Shown here in pieces: positions 1-6,389 of a stretch of DNA of 7,356 nucleotides (position 1 is its first letter; every line of letters starts with the position of its first letter). The notes below the pieces were generated by a model that saw only the letters and a list, made by a program, of their open reading frames with translations, ran no database searches and was not told the origin of the DNA. Source of the stretch: Bacteroidota bacterium (GTDB taxonomy: Bacteria; Bacteroidota; Bacteroidia; Bacteroidales; Prolixibacteraceae); NCBI GenBank assembly GCA_013203755.1, contig JABMPI010000706.1:1-7356 (forward strand), written 5' to 3'. The position numbers were made by a program, and so were the translations under genes.

Positions 1-74
1 GTTTAAGAGTTCATAATTTAAGTATTGTTGCAAATTAACATGAGATTATAAATTATATCCCCCTTTCATTCATT

Positions 75-96
75 CAAAAAACCTTTATTAAAAGTT
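75..96 (-). terminator. Possible weak intrinsic terminator of pdxH
   Basis: Read on the minus strand, AACTTT (96-91), a TAAT loop (90-87) and AAAGGTT (86-80) form a short AT-rich stem with one bulged G. It runs into six T (80-75), of which the last four lie beyond the stem. It overlaps the pdxH stop codon. The stem is weak, so this is only a candidate. The remaining bases 1-74 hold no gene or convincing signal that I can see. Confidence 0.3.
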
Positions 97-730
97 AAGG
101 AGCCAATCGTTTTGTAACCCAGGGTTCATCTTTTTTTTCATACAAAATACGGTCGTGTAGGCGACTTTCCCTGCCTTGCCAAAATTCAATTTTTACAGGT
201 TTTACTATGTATCCTCCCCAAGACTTCGGTCTTTCGGGAATTTCTCCGTGCAACTTATCTTGTAAATCGAAAAAACGATTTTCTAAGAATTGGCGGTTTG
301 GAATTTCTTCACTCTGGTTGGAAACAATAGCAGCAATTTGGCTGGTAATTGGGCGCGATTGAAAATAACTGTCAGATACTGAAATTGATGTTTTTTCAGC
401 ATAACCGGAAATTCTGATTTGTCTCTCTAATTCTGGCCAGAAAAAATGGATTCCAATGCTGTTATTTTTTTCAATGGCTTTGCCCTTTTCGCTCGAGTAG
501 TCGGTAAAAAAAGTAAATCCATTCTGGTTGTAACCCTTTAAAAGTACAATTCTCGATTGTGGGAAACCATCGGTGCCAATTGATATTGCTGACATTGCAG
601 TTGGCTCGTTAACTTTTGAATTAAGCGCATCATTTAACCAAATAGTAAATTGTTTAAAAGGGTTTTTATCTATGCTTTTTCGGGTTAATTCAGCAAATTT
701 ATATTCTCTTCGTATTGAGTCTAGTTTCAT
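95..730 (-). CDS. pdxH: Pyridoxamine 5'-phosphate oxidase
   Basis: This FMN enzyme oxidises pyridoxamine or pyridoxine 5'-phosphate to pyridoxal 5'-phosphate, the last step of vitamin B6 synthesis and salvage, in the cytoplasm. The 211-residue product has the family layout: an N-terminal IRREY segment (6-10), the FMN/substrate strand RIVLLKG (60-66), an SRP..SQIAA..S.QS block in the middle, WGGY, EFWQGRESRLHDR (182-194) with the substrate-binding RLHDR, and the typical RLAP C-terminus. The length is close to E. coli PdxH (218). I chose the ATG at 730 because family proteins begin near this IRxEY segment; the frame stays open to an ATG at 790, but the extra 20 residues (rich in Cys, Lys and Ile) are not family-like. 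It is transcribed away from the degraded thioredoxin gene and has no gene neighbour on its downstream side in the window. No recognisable SD precedes it, which is common in this phylum. Confidence 0.96.
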   Translation of the reverse strand: MKLDSIRREYKFAELTRKSIDKNPFKQFTIWLNDALNSKVNEPTAMSAISIGTDGFPQSRIVLLKGYNQNGFTFFTDYSSEKGKAIEKNNSIGIHFFWPELERQIRISGYAEKTSISVSDSYFQSRPITSQIAAIVSNQSEEIPNRQFLENRFFDLQDKLHGEIPERPKSWGGYIVKPVKIEFWQGRESRLHDRILYEKKDEPWVTKRLAP

Positions 731-841
731 ATAAATATCTTTTTTTTGAATAACCCTGCAACATCTAATTTGTTTAGAAATTAACAGCACTGAACCTTTT
801 TTTTAATAATACGCTCCAATAAGATACTTGTAGGTATTAAT

Positions 842-1468
842 ATAATTAAATTTTATAAGCATAAAAAGTTAGTTTTTATTTTAATTACACTTTTATCAGT
901 TGCAGTATTTGCTGGTAATGGAGATGGAGAGATTGGGGTTGGGGACAAGGCCGTTTATACTGATGTGAAAATGATGGACATTTCAGGAGAGAAAATTTCG
1001 CTGGGAGATGTGCAAAAGGAGAATGGAATTGTCGTCGTTTTTTCTTGTGATACTTGTCCGTTTGTTTTACAATGGGAAGATAGATTCTCAGAAATAAAAG
1101 CATAGGCAGACAAAAACAAAGTAGGAATGGTTGTGGTGAATTCGAATCATCAGAAGCGCAGTGGCTCTGAATCTCTGGAAGCAATGAAAGAACATGCAGC
1201 AGAAAAAGGTTATAATTTTTATTATGCTTTTGATGAAAATAGTTTACTGGCAAATGCGCTTGGCGGGCAAACTGCACCCCATGCATTTTTGTTCGACTGT
1301 AACCTGGAGTTGGCTTATAAAGGCGCCATCGACGATAATTATAAAAGCGCTAAAGAAGTTAATAAGGCATATTTGAAAGATACAATTTCAAGTTTGGGGA
1401 ATGGAGAAAAGGTTGCTATTGCTGAAACAAAACCTGTTGATTGAGGTATAGAAAGAAAAATGGAATAG
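842..1468 (+). pseudogene. Degraded secreted thioredoxin-like (AhpC/TSA-type redoxin) gene
   Basis: One continuous frame encodes a signal-peptide-like start (KHKKLVFILITLLSVAVFAG, 860-916), then GDKAVYTDVKMMD, VVVFSCDTCPFVLQWEDRF with the CxxC motif CDTC (1046-1057), VVNSN, SLEAMKEHAAEKGY, TAPHAFLFD and LAYKGAIDDN. This is the layout of periplasmic single-domain redoxins. Three defects are visible. No ATG, GTG or TTG lies in frame between the upstream stop (791) and GTG 965, which is past the signal peptide; ATA at 842 is the likely relic start. TAG at 1103-1105 interrupts the domain between IKA and ADKNKVG. TGA at 1442-1444 falls where the family usually ends in a GCSIK-like motif; here the frame reads V-D-stop-GIERKME and then TAG at 1466. 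A gene caller would probably report only 1127-1444, a fragment without CxxC. A sequencing error could explain one defect but hardly all three. Confidence 0.85.
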
Positions 1469-1486
1469 TTTGGTTTAGTTAGATGT

Positions 1487-1523
1487 AAGAGCTCCGGCTT
1501 ATGGTTGGGGCTCTTTTATTTTT
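1487..1523 (+). terminator. Intrinsic terminator after the thioredoxin pseudogene
   Basis: AAGAGCTCC (1487-1495) pairs with GGGGCTCTT (1507-1515) as a 9-bp stem with one G-U wobble and an 11-nt loop, followed by TTTTATTTTT-like sequence up to 1523. It lies 18 nt after the ancestral stop at 1466-1468. The T tract overlaps the stop and last codons of rsmD on the other strand. In the rsmD direction the hairpin lacks a following T run, so it is mainly a plus-strand terminator. Confidence 0.75.
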
Positions 1524-2049
1524 CAAAAAAACTAAAATTTACTTTGCCGTAATTTCTAATTTCCTTAAAATATTTATGCTTTGTAAATTGAAATTCCGAA
1601 GGGTGTTCCAAAATAAATAATCCATCTTCTGCCAGAATATCTGTATCTAAAATTGCATCTGGAATATCCGGAAAAGTTTTGAAATCGAAAGGTGGATCAG
1701 CAAAAATGAAATTAAATTTTTGTGGACAGGTTTTTATGTATTTAAATACATCGGACTTAAAAACTGATGCATTCTCTATTTTTAGCGTTTCCAGAACGTT
1801 GAGTATAAAACGATAGTGATTGAAGTCGCTTTCTATAAAAGTTGCTTCTGTACATCCACGGCTAAGAAACTCGTAACCAATACTTCCAGTTCCTGAAAAT
1901 AGGTCAAGTACTGTTTTGTTGGAGAATTCGAAACGATTTCCAAGAATGTTAAAAAGTCCCTCTTTGGCCACATCGGTAGTTGGACGCGCTTTAAATTTTT
2001 TGTTCGGACTAAATGTTCGGCCTTTATATATTCCTCCTATTATTCTCAT
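1516..2049 (-). CDS. rsmD: 16S rRNA (guanine(966)-N(2))-methyltransferase
   Basis: RsmD uses S-adenosylmethionine to methylate N2 of G966 in 16S rRNA in the small-subunit head, near the P site. The 177-residue protein is the usual size. It shows the N-terminal MRIIGGIYKGR and RPTTDVAKEGLFNIL (22-36) typical of RsmD, the SAM-binding motif I VLDLFSGTGSIGYE (47-60), an acidic residue at the end of motif II (E73) and the catalytic motif IV DPPF (118-121). The ATG directly abuts the TAA of the upstream DUF3822 gene (TAAATG), so translation is probably coupled to that gene. It is the last gene of a three-gene leftward operon and converges on the thioredoxin pseudogene, whose terminator overlaps its stop codon. 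Confidence 0.95.
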   Translation of the reverse strand: MRIIGGIYKGRTFSPNKKFKARPTTDVAKEGLFNILGNRFEFSNKTVLDLFSGTGSIGYEFLSRGCTEATFIESDFNHYRFILNVLETLKIENASVFKSDVFKYIKTCPQKFNFIFADPPFDFKTFPDIPDAILDTDILAEDGLFILEHPSEFQFTKHKYFKEIRNYGKVNFSFFEK

Positions 2050-2871
2050 TTAATTAAATAATATGAAATGATGATGGATTGGTTGCAATTGTATTTTGTC
2101 GTCAATCTGAATTGGATTAGTGGCAGATAAAATGTCCGTTTTATAAAAATATTTCTTTAGAACATTTATCGCATCATTTTCTATTTCCGATTTTCCGATA
2201 TATAATAATTCGGTGGTTTGAGGCTCAATTTCTAATTGCTTCAATACGGTTAAAACATAATAAACAACATCGTTAGCATGCGCCTGTTTGAAACTGTTGC
2301 TAAGTAATACTGTATTTTTATTGAAAAGTGTGATGTAGATATTTTCAGAATCGAGAATTAGAAGAAGACTTAATCCTTTTTCTGCATTTGAATGTTGGTT
2401 TGCAATAACTTTTAGAGGGTGAATTATTTCACATTCCCCAAATTGTTCCGTAAAAATGCGATTTATTCCTGCTGGTAGCGCAAATACCAATCGAGCTTCT
2501 AACTTGTTGATAACGTTTTCTGCAATCTCTAATTCGTTATTTTCATCAAATAGGATTTTTGGAATTTCCAATTTCAACTCCTTATTAGAATACTGTTCAG
2601 GAATTAGTGTGTATTTATTACTGAATACAACAATGCGAATTTTCTTAAATGGCTTTTGTAGTAACGCTTCAGAAGTAGCCCACTCTTTAAAGTTTCTTGC
2701 AATTAGCGAATTTGAACTAATTTTAAGCGAGGTACTTTTAAAAGCCAATAATCTATTTTCTGTCGGACAAACCACAGAAAAAGAAAATCCATCCAGGCAA
2801 ACCTGAATGGATAATATATATTCGTAAGTTTTTTCTAAATCAAATGATTCGTCAGTAACAAATTCAAACAT
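2050..2871 (-). CDS. DUF3822 family protein, possible actin-like fold
   Basis: A 273-residue soluble protein of unknown function with no signal peptide or membrane segment. I recognise it as a DUF3822-type protein from its overall pattern and its place just upstream of rsmD, an arrangement I associate with Bacteroidota. The sequence shows two regions like the paired strand-turn-strand units of actin-like ATPases: ILSIQVCLDGFSFSVV near 19-34 (Asp-Gly turn at 27-28) and LLLILDSENIYITLFNKN near 169-186 (Asp174). The second is followed by a hydrophobic strand, a helix, and LLYIGK (222-227), where actin-like proteins often carry a strand ending in Gly. The fold is my inference; conserved nucleotide-binding residues are not clear, so it may not bind ATP. 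It starts 5 nt after the upstream membrane-protein gene and its TAA touches the rsmD ATG. Confidence 0.8.
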   Translation of the reverse strand: MFEFVTDESFDLEKTYEYILSIQVCLDGFSFSVVCPTENRLLAFKSTSLKISSNSLIARNFKEWATSEALLQKPFKKIRIVVFSNKYTLIPEQYSNKELKLEIPKILFDENNELEIAENVINKLEARLVFALPAGINRIFTEQFGECEIIHPLKVIANQHSNAEKGLSLLLILDSENIYITLFNKNTVLLSNSFKQAHANDVVYYVLTVLKQLEIEPQTTELLYIGKSEIENDAINVLKKYFYKTDILSATNPIQIDDKIQLQPIHHHFILFN

Positions 2872-2876
2872 TTGGT

Positions 2877-3509
2877 TTACTCCCAGTTACCTGCATTATT
2901 TACTGTTTCTACAAGCGACCCAACTCTCAGTCCGGGATACTTCTCATTCGTCCTGCGTTGGTCGTTCAGATTAATTACAAGTTGTGCATCAAGTCCATTA
3001 AGAATTACATTGTTATGTGCTTTGGCCTCAAATACTGCAACTCCAATTCCTGATCCGGTAATAATTGTAGTAGCTCCTAAATGAAATTCGCTTGGTGAAC
3101 CTGGTGCAGGAACCACTTTAAGTTGATTCGCATTAAACGATTTTTCAAAAATAGATTCAAGAACACTTTCGCGAATGGTATCACGAATCAATAGTCCCAT
3201 TTGAATTGCTTTTCTTTCCGAAAGACCTGCTTCAATCATACTATCGGTTAATTCACCAATTTTGCGTACGTTTCTTACCGAGTCGTTAATAACGAAATTA
3301 ATTAGTGTGTCCCAACTTCCTGTAAATTGTCCGTAAACATCTTTATACGCAATTTCAGCTTTTCTAATATCTTTTAATCGTTCAACTGTAGCTGCGTACC
3401 TCTCGTCTTTAGCTTTTTCGAACTCAATTGGGCGCTGAATACTGTTGTAAATTAAATAGGTCAGCACTACAGCAACAATGAATAATAAAATTTGTAATAC
3501 GGTTTTCAT
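2877..3509 (-). CDS. Conserved single-pass membrane protein of unknown function
   Basis: The 210-residue product begins with a signal-anchor: MK, then a hydrophobic segment at about 4-23 (VLQILLFIVAVVLTYLIYNS). The rest is soluble and probably periplasmic. Residues about 27-52 are charged and helical, possibly a short coiled coil (KAKDERYAATVERLKDIRKA), followed by AYKDVYGQFTGSWDTLINFV, a pattern recalling the segment after the helix in pilin-like and pseudopilin-like proteins. No prepilin peptidase site is visible. I recall similar uncharacterised proteins in other Bacteroidota, but I know no function. I chose the ATG at 3509 because it puts the membrane segment at the N-terminus and leaves room for the promoter at 3547-3554; an in-frame ATG at 3545 would lie at or before the expected transcript start. 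It is the first gene of the operon with DUF3822 (5-nt gap) and rsmD. Confidence 0.8.
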   Translation of the reverse strand: MKTVLQILLFIVAVVLTYLIYNSIQRPIEFEKAKDERYAATVERLKDIRKAEIAYKDVYGQFTGSWDTLINFVINDSVRNVRKIGELTDSMIEAGLSERKAIQMGLLIRDTIRESVLESIFEKSFNANQLKVVPAPGSPSEFHLGATTIITGSGIGVAVFEAKAHNNVILNGLDAQLVINLNDQRRTNEKYPGLRVGSLVETVNNAGNWE

Positions 3510-3538
3510 TTTTATAGTTTTAATAAGTTCAATTTTCG

Positions 3539-3550
3539 TTTGCATGCAAA
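3539..3550. promoter_or_regulatory. 12-bp perfect palindrome in the divergent promoter region
   Basis: TTTGCATGCAAA is a perfect inverted repeat with no spacer. It overlaps the TTTG half of the likely -7 box of the leftward operon. Its size and place would suit a dimeric repressor site, but AT-rich spacers make short palindromes by chance and I cannot name a regulator. Confidence 0.3.
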
Positions 3551-3554
3551 TTTA
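3547..3554 (-). promoter_or_regulatory. Likely -7 box for the membrane protein-DUF3822-rsmD operon
   Basis: On the minus strand this reads TAAATTTG, an exact match to the Bacteroidota -7 consensus TAnnTTTG. It lies 37 bp before the ATG at 3509, which would leave a leader of roughly 30 nt. I do not see a convincing -33 TTG element at the usual distance, which lowers confidence. Confidence 0.45.
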
Positions 3555-3569
3555 TAAAAAAAAATAAAT

Positions 3570-3577
3570 TAGCTTCG
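3570..3577 (+). promoter_or_regulatory. Possible -7 box for the RecD-like helicase gene
   Basis: TAGCTTCG differs by one base from the Bacteroidota -7 consensus TAnnTTTG and lies 25 bp before the helicase ATG at 3603. No clear -33 element is seen at the right distance, so this is tentative. Confidence 0.25.
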
Positions 3578-3602
3578 TTTACCGAAAGTTATTTTGCACT
3601 GT

Positions 3603-5042
3603 ATGATAAAAAATCATTTAAAAAATATACTTACTCAAAATCTGCCGTTTTCACCAACTGCTTGTCAGTCTACCTTAATCGACGTTTTATCTGGTTATAT
3701 TACCTCAAATGAGCCCGATGAAATAATGTTAATTAAAGGCTATGCTGGAACCGGTAAAACAACAATGGTTTTTTCTTTAACGCAAAGTCTTGCTTCTATC
3801 AAAATTCGTTCCGTTTTGTTAGCACCAACGGGAAGGGCGGCAAAAGTAATGGCTGGATACAGTGGTATGTCTGCATTTACCATTCATAAAAAAATTTATC
3901 GTCAGAAGTCTTCAACCGATGGAATGGGGAAATTTGGGTTAAATAAGAACTTATACAAGAATACTTACTTTATCGTTGATGAGTCTTCTATGATTTCCAA
4001 TGAGTATGTTGAAAGCTCTGTTTTTGGAAGTGGACGGTTGTTAGATGATTTGCTCGAATACGTTTATTCAGGTGAAAATTGCCGATTGGTTTTAATTGGC
4101 GATACGGCACAGTTGCCTCCTGTTAAATTAAATATTAGTCCGGCTTTGGAAGCTCATACCTTGGAATCTTATGGTTTTAGTGTAAAAGAGGTGGAGTTAA
4201 AAGAGGTAGTTAGGCAAGCCGAGGGGTCGGGTATTTTGTATAATGCCACCGAAATTCGTAATCGGATTGGAATTTTAAATGATAATTCAGGCTTTTTCCC
4301 TATTGAAATAAATTCGTTTGATGATGTTGAACGCATTTCGGGAGGAGAGTTGATTGAAACAATTTCCAGTGCGTACGATAAATATGGGTTGTTTGAAACT
4401 ACAATTGTAACTCGTTCGAATAAACGAGCTAATCTTTTTAATAAAGGTATTCGTGGATCTATTTTGTATAAAGAGAGCGAAATAGAAAGGGGTGATTTGT
4501 TGATGATGGTAAAGAACAATTATTTTTGGGTAGACGATGACAAGGAACTCGATTTTATTGCCAACGGAGATATTGCCGAAGTAGTTACTATTTACGGTTA
4601 CGAAGAGTTGTATGGATTCCGGTTTGCCAATGTTAGTTTACGTTTTGTCGATTACAAAGACATTGAGTTGGATTGTAAAATATTTTTGGAGACTCTGGAA
4701 ATTGAAGCCGCTTCGTTTTCATACGAACAAAATCGGCAGCTTTATGAAGCCGTGTCGGGAGATTATGCAGATATTAGAAGCAAACGTGAGCGCTGGAAAA
4801 AAGTGAAGGAAAATCCCTATTACAATGCGTTGCAGGTAAAGTTTGCCTATGCTTTAACTTGTCACAAGGCGCAAGGTGGTCAGTGGAAAACTGTTTTTGT
4901 GGATCATGGATTTTTAAATGAAGACATGCTCGATACTGAATATTATCGCTGGTTGTACACTGCTTTTACACGACCAACAGAAAAATTATACTTGGTTAAT
5001 TTCGACAAGGGCTTTTTTGAAGGGGAAGATGAATTTGAGTAG
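3603..5042 (+). CDS. Compact RecD/Dda-like SF1B DNA helicase
   Basis: A 479-residue ATP-dependent helicase core, expected to unwind DNA 5' to 3' in repair or replication restart. Motifs in order: Walker A GYAGTGKTT (46-54, Lys52), motif Ia LLAPTGRAAKVM (72-83), motif II VDES (Asp126, Glu127), motif III GDTAQLPPV (166-174), VVRQ (202-205), motif V ALTCHKAQGGQW (417-428) and motif VI YTAFTR (452-457, Arg457 as the likely arginine finger). This set is typical of the RecD/RecD2/Dda branch with a C-terminal UvrD_C_2-type domain. It lacks the long N-terminal region of RecD2 proteins and no recB or recC is nearby, so a free-standing helicase is likelier than a RecBCD subunit. I chose ATG 3603 over the in-frame TTG at 3594. 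It diverges from the rsmD operon and converges on rnz with a 24-nt gap. I leave the symbol empty because family assignment within SF1B is not certain. Confidence 0.9.
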   Translation: MIKNHLKNILTQNLPFSPTACQSTLIDVLSGYITSNEPDEIMLIKGYAGTGKTTMVFSLTQSLASIKIRSVLLAPTGRAAKVMAGYSGMSAFTIHKKIYRQKSSTDGMGKFGLNKNLYKNTYFIVDESSMISNEYVESSVFGSGRLLDDLLEYVYSGENCRLVLIGDTAQLPPVKLNISPALEAHTLESYGFSVKEVELKEVVRQAEGSGILYNATEIRNRIGILNDNSGFFPIEINSFDDVERISGGELIETISSAYDKYGLFETTIVTRSNKRANLFNKGIRGSILYKESEIERGDLLMMVKNNYFWVDDDKELDFIANGDIAEVVTIYGYEELYGFRFANVSLRFVDYKDIELDCKIFLETLEIEAASFSYEQNRQLYEAVSGDYADIRSKRERWKKVKENPYYNALQVKFAYALTCHKAQGGQWKTVFVDHGFLNEDMLDTEYYRWLYTAFTRPTEKLYLVNFDKGFFEGEDEFE

Positions 5043-5051
5043 TTGTTAAAT

Positions 5052-5080
5052 GGATTAAGGAAATCCTTATTCTTTTATTT
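5052..5080 (+). terminator. Possible weak terminator between helicase and rnz
   Basis: GGATT (5052-5056) can pair with AATCC (5062-5066), or TAAGG (5056-5060) with CCTTA (5065-5069), followed by a T-rich stretch from 5070. Both stems are only 5 bp. It sits in the 24-nt convergent gap and runs into the end of rnz. The position is right, the structure is weak. Confidence 0.3.
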
Positions 5081-5984
5081 TATAAGTTTTCCCCTCTTTT
5101 GCAGCAACCGTATTTTCAAATACAGTTCGAGCTTCTTTTTCAAATAACGTAGCATCGTTATACCGTGCCGAAAAATGGCCAATAATCAGTTTTTTTACTT
5201 TAGCTAGTCTAGCAATGTTTGCAGCATCTTTTGCAGTTGAGTGTAGTGTCTTTTTTGCAAAATCCCGCATTTCTTCCAGGAAAGTGGCTTCGTGATACAG
5301 CAAATCTACCTCTTTTATTATTTCAATTATTGGTTCGTGGTAAGCTGTGTCAGTACAAAAAGCATAGGAGCGGGGTTGGGTGGGAGGAGTAGTAAGTTTA
5401 TTGTTTGGAATAATTATTCCTTCCTCTGTAATAAAATCATCACCGGCTTTAATATTTTTTATTTGAGCTATGGGAATATTGTATTCCTCGATAACTTCCT
5501 TTTTAATGTTGGGCTGTTTCTGGGTCTCTTTAAACAGAAATCCGCATGTAGAAATGCTGTGTTTTACAGGAAATGAAAATACTTCAACCCGTTTGTCTGA
5601 ATAAATTTTCTGAGGTTGTTTAAAATTCAAGGGATGAAAGATCAAATTAACATTCATCCCGCCTTTTATAAAATCCAGCTGGGCTTGTATAAGATTTTTT
5701 AATTCTGAAGGTGAATAAATATGAATGTCACTTTTTATTCCAAGCAAGTTTAGCGTGGAAATAAGCCCGATTAGTCCAAAGTAATGATCTCCGTGCAGGT
5801 GTGAGATGAAAATGTGTTTAATCTTACTAAAACTAATCTTCTGGCGGCGGAGTTGAATTTGGGTTCCCTCTCCGCAATCTATTAAAAAAAACCGCCCAAG
5901 TACATTAAGTACTTGAGCGGTTGGATATCTTTCAGATGTTGGTAGTGCTGAACTACTTCCCAGTATGGTTAACTCAAAAGGCAT
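5067..5984 (-). CDS. rnz: Ribonuclease Z (tRNA 3' endonuclease)
   Basis: RNase Z is a cytoplasmic zinc-dependent metallo-beta-lactamase-fold endonuclease that cuts the 3' trailer from tRNA precursors. The 305-residue product is full length for the short bacterial form. The zinc ligands are all present: SHLHGDH (His62, His64, Asp66, His67), PVKHS (His142), FCTDT (Asp212) and IIGHFSARY (His270), plus His248 in HSTA. The spacing nearly matches B. subtilis RNase Z. The N-terminal ILGSSSALPT and LIDCGEGTQIQLRR are also typical. It begins 6 nt after the STAS gene; the gap plus stop reads TAAAAAGGAATG, so an AGGA lies too close to the ATG for a normal SD, and coupling to the upstream gene is likely. 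An intrinsic-terminator-like hairpin lies inside codons 21-32 (separate entry). The protein shows no sign of damage. Confidence 0.97.
   Translation of the reverse strand: MPFELTILGSSSALPTSERYPTAQVLNVLGRFFLIDCGEGTQIQLRRQKISFSKIKHIFISHLHGDHYFGLIGLISTLNLLGIKSDIHIYSPSELKNLIQAQLDFIKGGMNVNLIFHPLNFKQPQKIYSDKRVEVFSFPVKHSISTCGFLFKETQKQPNIKKEVIEEYNIPIAQIKNIKAGDDFITEEGIIIPNNKLTTPPTQPRSYAFCTDTAYHEPIIEIIKEVDLLYHEATFLEEMRDFAKKTLHSTAKDAANIARLAKVKKLIIGHFSARYNDATLFEKEARTVFENTVAAKEGKTYKIKE
5884..5922 (-). terminator. Intragenic terminator-like hairpin in the 5' part of rnz
   Basis: In the rnz sense direction, AACCGCTCAAGTAC (5922-5909) pairs with GTACTTGGGCGGTT (5903-5890): 14 bp with a single G-U wobble and a TTAAT loop (5908-5904). 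A run of eight T covers 5891-5884, the first two inside the stem. On the opposite strand the wobble becomes a C-A mismatch and no T run follows, so the signal is directional. It covers nucleotides 63-95 of the gene, within codons for TAQVLNVLGRFF. As a structure it is stronger than the other terminators in the window; that it works as one is inference. Confidence 0.6.
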
Positions 5985-5990
5985 TCCTTT

Positions 5991-6344
5991 TTACAGGTTC
6001 TCCTTTTTTACCAGTAACTCTTTTGCTTCTTCGGCAGTTTTCGTAATTAACAAAACCGTATGAAGCATCGAGATGTTTACCAGGTTTTCCACATCGGGTT
6101 GCAGACCACACAAAATAAACGTTCCAATTGCGTCTTCGCATAAACGATTGGCTACTAAAACAGCTCTTAATCCTGAGGAGTCGCAATAATTACAACTACT
6201 TAAATCAAGTATGATGTTTTTTTCACCTTCGTTGCTAACAACCACCAACTTCGATTTTAAATCAGGAGCGTTATTTGTGTCCAATTTGTCGGAATTTACT
6301 TTTACTAAAGTATGTTTCCAGTTTTTGTGAATTTCGAATGCCAT
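5991..6344 (-). CDS. STAS-domain protein, anti-sigma factor antagonist-like
   Basis: A 117-residue single STAS domain of the SpoIIAA/RsbV type. Such proteins switch partners in response to phosphorylation of a conserved Ser by a serine kinase and its removal by a PP2C-type phosphatase; unphosphorylated, they bind the kinase/anti-sigma factor. The sequence shows the N-terminal strand region HTLVKVNSDKLDTNNAPDLK (11-30), the strand NIILDLSSCNYC (43-54) and the signature DSSGLRAVLVANRL (55-68), where Ser56 is the expected phosphosite by comparison with RsbV Ser56. A C-terminal helix TAEEAKELL completes the domain. No kinase, phosphatase or sigma factor gene is in the window, so its partner is unknown. 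It starts 45 bp after rpsA on the same strand with no terminator that I can see, and rnz follows after 6 nt, so co-transcription is likely. Confidence 0.88.
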   Translation of the reverse strand: MAFEIHKNWKHTLVKVNSDKLDTNNAPDLKSKLVVVSNEGEKNIILDLSSCNYCDSSGLRAVLVANRLCEDAIGTFILCGLQPDVENLVNISMLHTVLLITKTAEEAKELLVKKENL

Positions 6345-6389
6345 ATGTCTCTAATTTACGAAATTCTTATTGAATTAACCAAATCCTGA

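Noticed and set aside
731..790. 20-residue N-terminal extension of PdxH from an ATG at 790.
   Set aside because: The extension is not family-like, and PdxH proteins start close to the IRxEY segment encoded from 730.
1103..1105. In-frame TAG as recoding (pyrrolysine or amber reassignment).
   Set aside because: The helicase gene uses TAG as its normal stop (5040-5042), and the gene has two other defects.
885..1286. Open minus-strand frame of 133 codons over the thioredoxin region.
   Set aside because: Low-complexity, Pro/His/Leu-rich product with no family signal; it is antisense to a clearly recognisable redoxin frame.
1442..1444. TGA at a position usually Cys in a redox protein could be read as selenocysteine.
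   Set aside because: The same frame also has a TAG and no start codon, no SECIS-like stem was evident after the TGA, and the residue is not the CxxC active site. Decay explains all three changes.
5974..6186. Minus-strand frame of 70 codons overlapping STAS and the start of rnz.
   Set aside because: It lies in another frame of the STAS gene, and its product is basic and Cys-rich without a recognisable motif.
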